Below, piece by piece: positions 13,801 through 20,600 of a stretch of DNA of 20,600 nt. Below the pieces are notes generated by a model, which made no database searches, had not been told where the DNA came from, and saw only the letters and a list, made by a program, of their open reading frames with translations. Numbering within the stretch: position 1 is the first letter of the stretch; each line of letters begins with the position of its first letter. The DNA is taken from assembly GCA_964567585.1 (NCBI GenBank), contig CAZMND010000032.1:1-20600 (forward strand), in the 5' to 3' direction. The DNA is from CALZKI01 sp964567585. Its GTDB lineage: Bacteria > Bacillota > Clostridia > Lachnospirales > Lachnospiraceae. Both the position numbers and the translations under genes were made by a program.

Positions 13801-14478
13801 ATGATTGATACAATATTAAGTGCATTAGAGTACATAGCGGATTTGGCGGTGAAGTTAAGCAGCGGTATGCTTACGTCTGTGGAAATATTTGTTTTGACAT
13901 TATTGTTTTCCCTGCCACTTGGTATGATTGTGGCATTTGGGCGTATGTCTAAAAATTTCCTTGTGCGTGGTGTGACAAAATTATATATAGCGCTTATGCG
14001 TGGTACACCGCTTATGCTACAGCTTTTAGTTGTATATTTTGGACCATATTATTTGTTTAAGGTACCGCTTGCGGCAGAGTATCGTTTTATTGCGGTAATT
14101 ATTGCATTCTCCATTAACTATGCGGCGTATTTTGCAGAAATTTATCGTTCCGGTATTGAATCTATGCCACTGGGACAGTATGAGGCGGCTAAGGTGCTTG
14201 GCTACAGCAAGGGTCAGACTTTCTTTAAGATTATTCTGCCACAGGTAATTAAGCGTGTTATTCCACCGGTTACAAACGAAACAATTACTTTGGTTAAAGA
14301 TACATCTCTGGCATTTGCTATTACCTGCCTTGAAATGTTTACTATGGCGAAGCAGATTGCGGCAAAGGATGCGACTGTTTTACCACTTATGGTAGCGGGA
14401 CTTTTCTATTTTATTTTTAACTTTGTAGTAGCAAAACTTATGGAACTTGTTGAAAAGAAGTTCTCATATTACAGATAA
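13801..14478 (+). CDS. Amino-acid ABC transporter permease (HisM/GlnP family)
   Basis: 225 residues, membrane-embedded subunit of the importer. About five transmembrane helices are visible (near 24-46, 60-85, 95-113, 165-185 and 195-218). The cytoplasmic coupling loop has the conserved EAA signature: EIYRSGIESMPLGQYEAAK (113-131), then GYSKGQTFFKIILPQVI (134-150). MRGTPLMLQLL (66-76) is typical of polar amino-acid permeases. I chose ATG 13801 because GGAGG (13792-13796) sits at ideal distance; an upstream in-frame GTG at 13768 lacks a ribosome binding site and would put a hydrophilic extension before the first helix. A single permease gene implies a homodimer in the membrane. Confidence 0.94.
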   Translation: MIDTILSALEYIADLAVKLSSGMLTSVEIFVLTLLFSLPLGMIVAFGRMSKNFLVRGVTKLYIALMRGTPLMLQLLVVYFGPYYLFKVPLAAEYRFIAVIIAFSINYAAYFAEIYRSGIESMPLGQYEAAKVLGYSKGQTFFKIILPQVIKRVIPPVTNETITLVKDTSLAFAITCLEMFTMAKQIAAKDATVLPLMVAGLFYFIFNFVVAKLMELVEKKFSYYR

Positions 14479-14490
14479 GGAGGGAGATAA

Positions 14491-15252
14491 ATGAATTACT
14501 TGGAAATTAATCATATGAAAAAAGTTTTCGATGGCGATTTGGAAGTTTTAAAAGATATCTCCCTGACAGTAAAAAAAGGAGAAGTGGTATCTATTATCGG
14601 ACCTTCCGGTTCCGGTAAATCGACTCTTCTTCGCTGCGCCACTATGTTAGAAACTATGGATGGCGGTGAACTGAAATATCTTGGCGAAACAGCTGTTAGC
14701 GAAACCGCAGACGGTAAGTGTGTGTATGCGCAAAAAAATGATTTAAAAAGAATTAAAAAGCATTTTGGATTAGTGTTCCAGAACTTTAATCTGTTTCCAC
14801 ACTATACTGTGCTTAAGAATATTATTGATGCACCGGTAAGCGTTGATAAAGTGCCAAAAAAAGAGGCTATTGAGCGTGCGGAAAAACTTCTTGCGCAGCT
14901 TGGTTTATCAGATAAAAGAGATGCTTATCCGTATCAGTTGTCAGGTGGTCAGCAGCAGAGGGTGTCTATTGCAAGAGCATTAGCTTTAAATCCGGAAATT
15001 TTATTTTTTGATGAGCCAACCTCAGCCCTTGACCCGGAATTGACAGCAGAGGTTTTGAAGGTTATTAAAGAACTGGCAAAAGAAAAAATGACTATGATTA
15101 TCGTTACTCACGAAATGCAATTTGCAAGAGAAGTTTCTGACAGAATCATTTTTATGGAACAAGGCGTAATTCAGGCCAATGGAACACCGGAAGAAATTTT
15201 TGCTTCTGATAATGCAAGAGTTCGTGAATTTATCGGGAAATTAGCCACATAG
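14491..15252 (+). CDS. Amino-acid ABC transporter ATP-binding protein
   Basis: 253-residue cytoplasmic ATPase that powers the importer. All motifs are intact: Walker A GPSGSGKS (37-44), Q-loop Q97 in VFQNFNLFPH, signature LSGGQQQR (150-157), Walker B ILFFDEPTSALDP (170-182), and the H-loop His207 in VTHEMQFAREV. Length and motif spacing fit the GlnQ/HisP group of polar amino-acid importers. An insertion around residues 68-90 between Walker A and the Q-loop (ETADGKCVYA and the Lys-rich stretch) is longer than in GlnQ. The ribosome binding site AAGGAGGGAG overlaps the permease stop codon, and the start lies 12 bases after that stop, so translation is coupled. Confidence 0.96.
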   Translation: MNYLEINHMKKVFDGDLEVLKDISLTVKKGEVVSIIGPSGSGKSTLLRCATMLETMDGGELKYLGETAVSETADGKCVYAQKNDLKRIKKHFGLVFQNFNLFPHYTVLKNIIDAPVSVDKVPKKEAIERAEKLLAQLGLSDKRDAYPYQLSGGQQQRVSIARALALNPEILFFDEPTSALDPELTAEVLKVIKELAKEKMTMIIVTHEMQFAREVSDRIIFMEQGVIQANGTPEEIFASDNARVREFIGKLAT

Positions 15253-15273
15253 GTGTTATATGGGGATATGACT

Positions 15274-15876
15274 ATGATAAAAACAGTTATTTTTGATATA
15301 GGAAATGTGCTTGTGAATTTTCACTGGCGTGAAATGTATCAGGAAAAAGGCTTGGTGGGTGAAACTTTTGACAGGGTGGCAAATGCCACGATTTTAAGTC
15401 CTATCTGGTGTGAAATTGACAGAGGCATTATGACCTATGAAGAGGTCTTGGATGCTTTTGTAAATCAGGATAAGGAAATGGAAAGTGAAATCCGCAGGGT
15501 TCTTGCAGATACACACAGAATTGTCACAAAAAGAGAGTTTGCCATTCCATGGATATGCAATTTAAAGGAGCGGGGCTTACAGGTATTGGTGCTTTCCAAC
15601 TTTGGTAAGAAATTGATTGATGATAATCCGGATGCGATGGATTTTTTACCATATACTGACGGTGGAATTTTGTCCTATAAGGATCATTTGTTAAAGCCGG
15701 AGCCGGAAATCTATCAGCTGTTGCTTAAACGATATGGTTTGTCGGCAGATGAATGTGTTTTCATTGATGATTTGCAGGAAAATATTGATGCTGCTAAGGC
15801 GCAGGGAATACATGGGATTGTATTTCAAAGCTATGAACAGGCAGCGGAAGAATTAAATAGGATGCTTAAAAACTGA
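15274..15876 (+). CDS. HAD-family phosphatase (YihX-like, subfamily IA)
   Basis: 200-residue cytosolic hydrolase. Motif I reads FDIGNVLVNF: the nucleophile Asp is present and the second position of the usual DxD pair is Gly, as in the E. coli YihX group. The helical cap follows, then motif II LVLSNFG with the Ser, motif III with the Lys in LLKPEPEIY, and motif IV CVFIDDLQENIDAA with paired Asp residues. YihX itself removes phosphate from alpha-D-glucose 1-phosphate; the substrate here is not predictable. I prefer ATG 15274, with GGGGA at 15262-15266. In-frame starts at 15253 (GTG) and 15268 (ATG) would add seven or two residues before the conserved beta strand. It is the last gene of the importer operon; I see no functional tie to transport. 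Confidence 0.9.
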   Translation: MIKTVIFDIGNVLVNFHWREMYQEKGLVGETFDRVANATILSPIWCEIDRGIMTYEEVLDAFVNQDKEMESEIRRVLADTHRIVTKREFAIPWICNLKERGLQVLVLSNFGKKLIDDNPDAMDFLPYTDGGILSYKDHLLKPEPEIYQLLLKRYGLSADECVFIDDLQENIDAAKAQGIHGIVFQSYEQAAEELNRMLKN

Positions 15877-15902
15877 TTGCATTATTGGTAATCAGTTTTT
15901 TT
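15868..15902 (+). terminator. Rho-independent terminator after the HAD gene
   Basis: AACTGATT pairs with AATCAGTT around an 11-base loop, with A-rich and T-rich flanks extending the stem (15868-15878 with 15890-15900) and a run of T through 15902. The left arm contains the stop codon of the HAD gene. It separates the importer operon from the sigma-factor operon. Confidence 0.85.
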
Positions 15903-15910
15903 AATAATTT

Positions 15911-15938
15911 TGTAACGAAATTCATTTTGTTACGTCTA
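15911..15938 (+). promoter_or_regulatory. ECF-type promoter of the sigma factor operon
   Basis: TGTAAC (15911-15916), a 16-base spacer, and CGTCTA (15933-15938) form the AAC/CGTC pattern typical of ECF sigma factor promoters in Firmicutes (compare TGTAAC for SigX and TGAAAC with CGTA for SigW). The start would be near 15944, leaving a leader of about 20 bases before the GTG. No SigA-like -10 is evident here, so self-activation by the encoded sigma factor is the simplest reading. The same stretch holds an inverted repeat, GTAACGAAA and TTTTGTTAC, with a 4-base centre. Confidence 0.7.
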
Positions 15939-15963
15939 AATAAATGAAGGGAGGTAAACTGAC

Positions 15964-16467
15964 GTGAAATCTATGGATTTTAATGAAATATATAAAGAAC
16001 ATGCCGAAATGATATATAGATTTTTGTTGCGTATGTGTGGTGACGAGCATTTGGCTGAAGATTTAATGCAGGATACCTTTCTAAAAGCGATTGAAAAGAT
16101 ATATACTTTTGACAGTCGGTGCAAATTGACGACTTGGCTTTGTCAGATTGCAAAAAATATATATTTTGATTATCTGAGAAAAAAGAAAAAGCAGACCGAT
16201 GCAGCTTTGTGCGAAGAGAAAATCAGAGATGTAGAAATATCTCCGGAAGAAAAGCTGATGTCTGCTGAAGCGGCCGGTGAAATTCATCGGATGATACATC
16301 GGTTGGAGGAGCCTTATAAAGAGGTCTTTTTATTGAGACACTATGCGGATTTGCCATATAAGGAAATTGGGAATATGTTTGAAAAATCAGAGGTATGGGG
16401 ACGCGTTACTTATCTGCGAGGGAAAGAAATGCTTTTGCAAATGTTGAAAGCGACGGACAAGGATTAA
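15964..16467 (+). CDS. ECF RNA polymerase sigma factor
   Basis: 167-residue sigma factor with only regions 2 and 4, the ECF plan. Region 2 spans about 5-75: IYRFLLRMCGDEHLAEDLMQ (17-36) holds the core-binding helix, and CKLTTWLCQIAKNIYFDYLR (53-72) the -10 recognition and melting segment. Region 4 spans about 105-160: YKEVFLLRHYADLPYKEIGN (118-137), then the recognition helix EVWGRVTYLRGKEML (143-157), a variant seen in clostridial ECF factors. The start is GTG 15964, chosen because AAGGGAGGT (15947-15955) is at good distance; the in-frame ATG at 15973 is too far from it. It is followed after 26 bases by the anti-sigma gene, which should hold it inactive until an envelope signal arrives. The particular ECF group is uncertain. 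Confidence 0.93.
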   Translation: MKSMDFNEIYKEHAEMIYRFLLRMCGDEHLAEDLMQDTFLKAIEKIYTFDSRCKLTTWLCQIAKNIYFDYLRKKKKQTDAALCEEKIRDVEISPEEKLMSAEAAGEIHRMIHRLEEPYKEVFLLRHYADLPYKEIGNMFEKSEVWGRVTYLRGKEMLLQMLKATDKD

Positions 16468-16493
16468 ACGAAGAATGAAAGGACGGGAATAGT

Positions 16494-17681
16494 ATGAAGT
16501 GTAAATTGGCTAAAGATTTAATTATTTTATATGCAGAAGATTTGTGCTCTAAAGAAACGGCAGATGAATTAAAGGAACATTTGGAAAAATGTCCGGACTG
16601 TTGTAAGCGGCTTGGCGAATACAAAAAAGAATTGGAAGATAAAAAAACAGAAACTGTATTGGTAAATGATGAAGTAGGTAGAGAAGTATTAACACCCATG
16701 AAAAAAGTGAAGAAGAAGCTGGTGCGAGGAAAAATTAAGATTACGATTTTATGTATTATTCTGGTGGGCATTATTGGGGGATTGGGATTTTTAAGTTATG
16801 GACAGATCACCAATGAATGTATGAGTTTTTCTGCGTTGGCTGATGCGGCTAAAATTTACTCTGTGTGTAAATCTCTGTCAAACGGGGACACAGAGCCGTT
16901 TATGGATATCATAGCTTATCGTGTTGCAGATCAATATGCTGTTACAGGGTCAGAGGAATTAGAGGATTTTGATGCTTATATTGCACAAGTAGAATCAGAT
17001 GTGAAAAGTGCCTGTGAGTATTATTTTGCAGGAAAAGACGTAACGGTTAAAATCCATGGAATAGACCAGTATCCTTATGCCCAAGAAGAACCTACAGATA
17101 TTACCAATACAGATATTACGATAGGTTTTTATGAAAAAAATGAACTTTTATATGAATTGGCATTCGGAAAGGTTTCTACAGATAAATTCATTGTATATGA
17201 ATTGCCTCAAAATGGTGCACCGGCATTTACCAAAAGTATGCTTCCTTTTTATGATGTCAATCTGGATATTTGTTTGCATTATGTGACAAAAAAAGCTTAT
17301 AACGATTTAATGGAAGGAAAAGTTGATAAAACAGGAGCAGGACTGGCATTGGCCATTACCATTGAGGGGACGGATGAGGAAAAAAATATATATAGAGATA
17401 TGCTCATAGAGCGGGTTCAACAGTTGTGCGATGAAGGCTGGTACTATAAGGATGTTATGTATTTTGTAGATGAGTATGATATAACTGCCGGAAAATGGAT
17501 ATATAAAGTATGGTTTATGCTTGAAAATCAAAGTGGCGGAGAAATCGTTATGATAGAACAGAAATTTCATTACTTCAGACAGCAGTTGTACGTGATTGAA
17601 GATAGTCCTGCAGTTATTATCGGAGCAGATGAAGTACTTTTAGAGGATATAGAAAGGCAACTGTTGGAAGTTTTTAAATAA
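16494..17681 (+). CDS. Transmembrane anti-sigma factor with N-terminal zinc finger (zf-HC2)
   Basis: 395 residues. The cytoplasmic N-terminus carries a zinc-binding anti-sigma motif: H29, C33 and C36 in HLEKCPDC match the HxxxCxxC pattern, and C3 or C17 may complete the site. A basic stretch (KKVKKKLVRGKIK, about 70-82) precedes one transmembrane helix at about 83-103. Some 290 residues should then lie outside the cell; I do not recognise this domain. It contains repeated alpha/beta stretches with no catalytic motif visible. The position directly behind the ECF gene identifies the pair by convention and by the zinc finger. How the signal is received (regulated proteolysis, conformational change, or binding of the downstream lipoprotein) is not visible. 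The ribosome binding site is modest (GGACGGGA). Confidence 0.88.
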   Translation: MKCKLAKDLIILYAEDLCSKETADELKEHLEKCPDCCKRLGEYKKELEDKKTETVLVNDEVGREVLTPMKKVKKKLVRGKIKITILCIILVGIIGGLGFLSYGQITNECMSFSALADAAKIYSVCKSLSNGDTEPFMDIIAYRVADQYAVTGSEELEDFDAYIAQVESDVKSACEYYFAGKDVTVKIHGIDQYPYAQEEPTDITNTDITIGFYEKNELLYELAFGKVSTDKFIVYELPQNGAPAFTKSMLPFYDVNLDICLHYVTKKAYNDLMEGKVDKTGAGLALAITIEGTDEEKNIYRDMLIERVQQLCDEGWYYKDVMYFVDEYDITAGKWIYKVWFMLENQSGGEIVMIEQKFHYFRQQLYVIEDSPAVIIGADEVLLEDIERQLLEVFK

Positions 17682-17713
17682 GGAAATACGAATATTCCAT
17701 GTGGGAGAATATG

Positions 17714-19966
17714 ATGAAAAATAGATTTTGGATGCTAATTGCAATGGGAATTTTGCTGGTAGTTATATTACTGGCAGGCTGTGGAAAAAATGAAAATGCC
17801 GGTAAACAAAATACGACTATGGATGAAGGTCCTTGGTTTGAAACGGAATTTTATGATTTCAAATTTGAAGAGGATGAATTTATCCCGTCTTTTTACATCT
17901 ATGAAAACGAGATATATTTTTTGGTGTACAGTAAAGCCGAGGATACTACGAATAGATTTATTACTTTAAAGAAAATGTCATTAGATAATTATTCCATAGT
18001 GGATTTAAAATCATTTACAACTAATGAAGTCGGGGTGATTATAAATTTATGCGTGGAAGAATCCGGTATCTATATGACCGGTCAAAACATACAGTGGAAT
18101 CAGGAGCGTACTAAAGTGCTTGATTCGGAGTATAAAATCATAACTTGCGAGATGGATGGAACTGTTAGGAAATATTGGGATATTACGGAAGACATGGCAG
18201 ATAAAAATTCGGAAAATGAGGCTGTGTATTTGGCAGATATTGCCTGCGATAAAGAAGGAAATGTTTTTTTAACAGATAATATGACTTTTGTTATGGCTTT
18301 TGATAACCAAGGTGAAAAAATTGTAGATATCGATTGTGATAATTGGGGAAATGGATTTTTGGCATCAGACAATGGAGAGGTGTATTATTCTTATACCGGT
18401 GGTATTTCAATGAAGCAATATTTGGCGCCTGTAGATGTAAAGGCAAATAAATTAGGGAAAAAAACCGGCGAACTTGCCTCTTTTATGACCTTCAATTATT
18501 GTATTGATGCAAATGAAAAACTGTGGTATAGCGATGAAAATTCTCTTTTAACTTATGACTTAAAAACAGAAGAAAAAAGCAAAATACTTAATTGGATTGA
18601 TTATGATATTACTATGGATTCCGTACGTATGCTTGAGGTTATGGAGGATGGAAGCATAGTAATTTGTGTAGAAAATCTGATTCAGGAGCAATTGGCATAT
18701 GAAGTGGCTATTTTTAAAGAAACAGATAAACCGCTTGAAGAAAAAACAATTATTACATATGCTACTTTTGGTGCAGATACAGAAATCATGGAGGCCATTG
18801 TACGTTTTAATAAAAACAGTGAAGAATACCGCGTAAAAGTGATTGATTATTATGACGAAGAAAATTATGAAGATGCGTGGAATGAATATAATCAGGCGAT
18901 TTTAGAAGAAGGCTTTGCCGATATTGTGAATGTGAGTTGGTCAAATTATAAAATGATGGCAGAGAAAGGTCTTTATGCGGATTTGAATGAATTTATGAAT
19001 GCGGATAAAGATATTAATCGTGAAGACTATTTTGAAAATATTTTGGCTGCCTATGATGTTTCGGGCAAACTTTATGCTATGCCGGTTTCTTTTTCTATCA
19101 GTACGCTGGTAGGAAAGGAAAAAATATGGGGAAATAAGGATTCCATCTCGTTAGATGATGTAAAGTTGATGATGGATGATATGCCAAAAGATGTGGCGAT
19201 AATAGACAGTATGTCACAAATGGAGTTTGTATTTTTTATGTTACAAGGTTCGCTGGATAAATTTATAGATTGGGAAAATGGAGAATGTTATTTTGATTCG
19301 GATGAGTTTGTTGAAATCGTGAATTTATCAAAGAAATTTCCAAAGAAGTCTGATTGGGATATTTTCAATAACGAAACCGTAGATAAATTTAGACAGGATA
19401 AGATTTTGCTCTATAGTTGTGAATTGTATGAAATAGGCGAATATCAGGTGACAAAAGCTATATTGGGTGATGAGATTGTTGCGTTGGGTTATCCGGGAGC
19501 AAATGGCGGATTGATTCAGACTTCAAGTAATCTTTTGGCGATTTCGGAAAAAAGCCCGAATAAAGAAATTGCTTGGAACTTTGTGAGAAGTATGATATCA
19601 AAAGAGTACCAAAGTAATTATATATACTATAATATTCCTATACATAAAGATGCTTTTGAAAAACAGATGGAAAGCGCTATGGAAAAAGAGTATTATGTGA
19701 ATGAAAATGGTAAAGAAGTAGAAATATCAAAAACGACTTATTGCTATGAAGATTTAGAGATAGAGTTATTTGCCGCAACAAAGGAGGAAGCTGCAGAATA
19801 CAAAAAAGTCATAGAGGGCGCAACAACTCTGGCTACATATGATCAACAAATAATGATTATAGTTGAGGAAGAATTAGAAGCTTTTTGGGATAATAAGAAA
19901 ACGGCAGAAGAAGTTAGTGGAATTATTCAAAGTAGAGTAAAAATTTATGTAAACGAAAGAAGATAA
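17714..19966 (+). CDS. Lipoprotein: beta-rich N-terminal half plus family 1 solute-binding domain
   Basis: 750 residues from ATG 17714, which has GGGAG (17703-17707) at good distance; in-frame ATGs at 17699 and 17711 would add five residues or one. The signal peptide ends in lipobox LLAGC with Cys23. Residues about 35-335 are rich in repeating beta hairpins (for example FITLKKMSLDNYSIVDL, then YKIITCEMDGTVRKYW) and look like a beta-propeller. Residues about 345-750 resemble an extracellular solute-binding protein of the sugar/oligosaccharide type: TIITYATFGADTEIMEAIVR, then ADIVNVSWSNY, GLYADLNEFMN and KLYAMPVSFSIS. No permease or ATPase is next to it. It follows the anti-sigma gene by 32 bases and probably shares the operon, so a sensory role, with ligand binding passed to the anti-sigma factor, is as likely as import. 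The substrate is unknown. Confidence 0.82.
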   Translation: MKNRFWMLIAMGILLVVILLAGCGKNENAGKQNTTMDEGPWFETEFYDFKFEEDEFIPSFYIYENEIYFLVYSKAEDTTNRFITLKKMSLDNYSIVDLKSFTTNEVGVIINLCVEESGIYMTGQNIQWNQERTKVLDSEYKIITCEMDGTVRKYWDITEDMADKNSENEAVYLADIACDKEGNVFLTDNMTFVMAFDNQGEKIVDIDCDNWGNGFLASDNGEVYYSYTGGISMKQYLAPVDVKANKLGKKTGELASFMTFNYCIDANEKLWYSDENSLLTYDLKTEEKSKILNWIDYDITMDSVRMLEVMEDGSIVICVENLIQEQLAYEVAIFKETDKPLEEKTIITYATFGADTEIMEAIVRFNKNSEEYRVKVIDYYDEENYEDAWNEYNQAILEEGFADIVNVSWSNYKMMAEKGLYADLNEFMNADKDINREDYFENILAAYDVSGKLYAMPVSFSISTLVGKEKIWGNKDSISLDDVKLMMDDMPKDVAIIDSMSQMEFVFFMLQGSLDKFIDWENGECYFDSDEFVEIVNLSKKFPKKSDWDIFNNETVDKFRQDKILLYSCELYEIGEYQVTKAILGDEIVALGYPGANGGLIQTSSNLLAISEKSPNKEIAWNFVRSMISKEYQSNYIYYNIPIHKDAFEKQMESAMEKEYYVNENGKEVEISKTTYCYEDLEIELFAATKEEAAEYKKVIEGATTLATYDQQIMIIVEEELEAFWDNKKTAEEVSGIIQSRVKIYVNERR

Positions 19967-19976
19967 TATAAAAATA

Positions 19977-20017
19977 GGGTGTTCCTTGGTCAAGCATTGG
20001 CTTTGGGACACCCTTTT
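19977..20017. terminator. Bidirectional terminator between convergent genes
   Basis: GGGTGTTCC (19977-19985) pairs with GGGACACCC (20005-20013) through one wobble, with an inner stem AAGC and GCTT. TTTT follows on the plus strand, and an A-rich flank (about 19968-19975) gives a U-tract on the minus strand. It therefore serves the lipoprotein operon and the convergent small gene. Confidence 0.85.
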
Positions 20018-20025
20018 GTGCAATA

Positions 20026-20268
20026 TTATTCGTTTTTATCCTGCATCAAATCAAAGGATGCCATAGTGTGTTTGCCGGTAAGTTTTCCAAACAGCCAGAT
20101 GTACACCCAAAGTAAAATGGGAAGACAGATGTCAGCAACCACAAGACCCATAAAAAGAGCACTTTCAAAGGTATATCCAAGAATTGCCATTACCAGTGTT
20201 GCAATAATAGAGCCTGCAAGTAAGATGACGCCAACTAATGCGCCGATTCGTTTCATTTTATCTTTCAT
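20026..20268 (-). CDS. Small membrane protein of unknown function
   Basis: 80 residues from the ATG at 20268, chosen because GAGGA lies 8 bases before it on the minus strand; an upstream in-frame start at 20322 has no ribosome binding site. Two hydrophobic helices are visible, about residues 8-30 (GALVGVILLAGSIIATLVMAI) and 37-60 (ALFMGLVVADICLPILLWVYIWLF), followed by a polar cytoplasmic or extracellular tail. A basic start (MKDKMKR) suggests an N-in orientation. No family is recognised. It has its own region between a shared terminator and the divergent promoter at 20357, so it is probably monocistronic. Confidence 0.75.
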   Translation of the reverse strand: MKDKMKRIGALVGVILLAGSIIATLVMAILGYTFESALFMGLVVADICLPILLWVYIWLFGKLTGKHTMASFDLMQDKNE

Positions 20269-20356
20269 AAGTAATTTCCTCGCTTTTTCTTTTAAAATTA
20301 GTATCAGGTAAAAGCATAGCACATCTTTTTATAAAAGTAAAAATAAAAAGTGTGAC

Positions 20357-20385
20357 TTGTCAGAAAAAGCCTTTTGTTATATACT
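20357..20385 (+). promoter_or_regulatory. SigA promoter of the last gene
   Basis: TTGTCA (20357-20362) and TATACT (20380-20385) with a 17-base spacer each match the consensus at 5 of 6 positions. Start near 20392, about 32 bases before the ATG. Confidence 0.75.
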
Positions 20386-20423
20386 AACTTAAGCAAATAG
20401 ACAAACTAATGAGGTGAAGAAAA

Positions 20424-20600
20424 ATGGCATTATTAAAAAAATGGCGTGATATGGCCTACTCTGAAACAGCAAACAAAGGTGATTTACAGAGATTATGGGT
20501 TCAGTATTTTGAAGATGAAAAAACAATTTATGCAACAATTTTAAAAACTCCTGATACAGAAGTAAAAGGAACTGTAAAAGAACTTGCAGAAAAATGTGAC
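20424..20600 (+). CDS. Conserved small protein of unknown function, 5' part (runs off window)
   Basis: The frame opens at ATG 20424 with GAGGTGA (20411-20417) at good spacing and stays open to the last base, giving 59 residues. The start MALLKKWRDMAYSE and the following LQRLWVQYFEDEKTIYATIL are helical and amphipathic, without a signal peptide. I have a general impression of similar short proteins in many clostridia but cannot name the family or function. The clear promoter and ribosome binding site make this a real gene; the 3' end is outside the window. Confidence 0.85.
   Translation, partial: MALLKKWRDMAYSETANKGDLQRLWVQYFEDEKTIYATILKTPDTEVKGTVKELAEKCD

Noticed and set aside
15253..15273. 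GTG start for the HAD gene directly after the ATPase stop
   Set aside because: No ribosome binding site precedes it at proper distance, and the extra residues lie before the conserved first beta strand; ATG 15274 has GGGGA at good spacing.
16406..16771. A 121-codon minus-strand frame across the sigma and anti-sigma junction
   Set aside because: It is antisense to two well supported genes and has no promoter or ribosome binding site.
19979..20311. A 110-codon plus-strand frame after the lipoprotein gene
   Set aside because: It starts within the terminator hairpin and is antisense to the small membrane protein, which has a proper ribosome binding site.

Overview
The window looks like a chromosomal segment of a low-GC Gram-positive anaerobe, most likely a member of the Lachnospiraceae (Clostridia). 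This rests on AT-rich codon use, strong AAGGAGG-type ribosome binding sites, short intergenic regions, a CIRCE element, an ECF sigma/anti-sigma pair of clostridial type, and a pair of large proteins that I recall only from Lachnospiraceae (families I believe are called DUF5717 and DUF5716; this is recollection, not a search). There are no rRNA or tRNA genes, insertion sequences, phage genes or CRISPR arrays that I can see.

Region 1 (1-2245, plus strand) is a folate/thymidylate operon: the 3' part of thyA, folA, and a lipoprotein with a parvulin-type peptidyl-prolyl isomerase domain. Region 2 (2246-4436) is a monocistronic Hsp90 gene, htpG, with a textbook CIRCE operator, two possible promoters, a second inverted repeat over the downstream -10 region, and a clear terminator. 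Region 3 (4479-5793, minus strand) is a single gene for a SpoIID/LytB-like protein with a C-terminal peptidoglycan-binding domain. It has no signal peptide, and a SigK-like promoter lies just upstream.

Region 4 (5815-12803, plus strand) is the least understood part and the best candidate for an undescribed system. It is a tightly packed four-gene operon: a 1184-residue scaffold with Ig-like domains and an alpha-solenoid (TTG start), a degenerate Hsp70/actin-fold protein, a small TPR-like protein (GTG start), and a membrane hairpin flanked by long helical, coiled-coil arms. None has a secretion signal, so I infer a cytoplasmic complex tethered to the inner face of the membrane.

Region 5 (12828-15902) is a polar amino-acid ABC importer (lipoprotein, permease, ATPase) plus a HAD phosphatase. 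It has a strong promoter, a palindromic leader element, and a hairpin between the binding-protein and permease genes that probably lowers expression of the later genes. Region 6 (15911-20017) is a stress-type operon: ECF sigma factor, zinc-finger anti-sigma factor and a large lipoprotein with an extracellular solute-binding domain. Its own promoter has ECF-type -35 and -10 boxes, suggesting autoregulation. A hairpin shared with a convergent small membrane-protein gene closes the region. The window ends in a partial gene for a small conserved protein of unknown function with a good SigA promoter.
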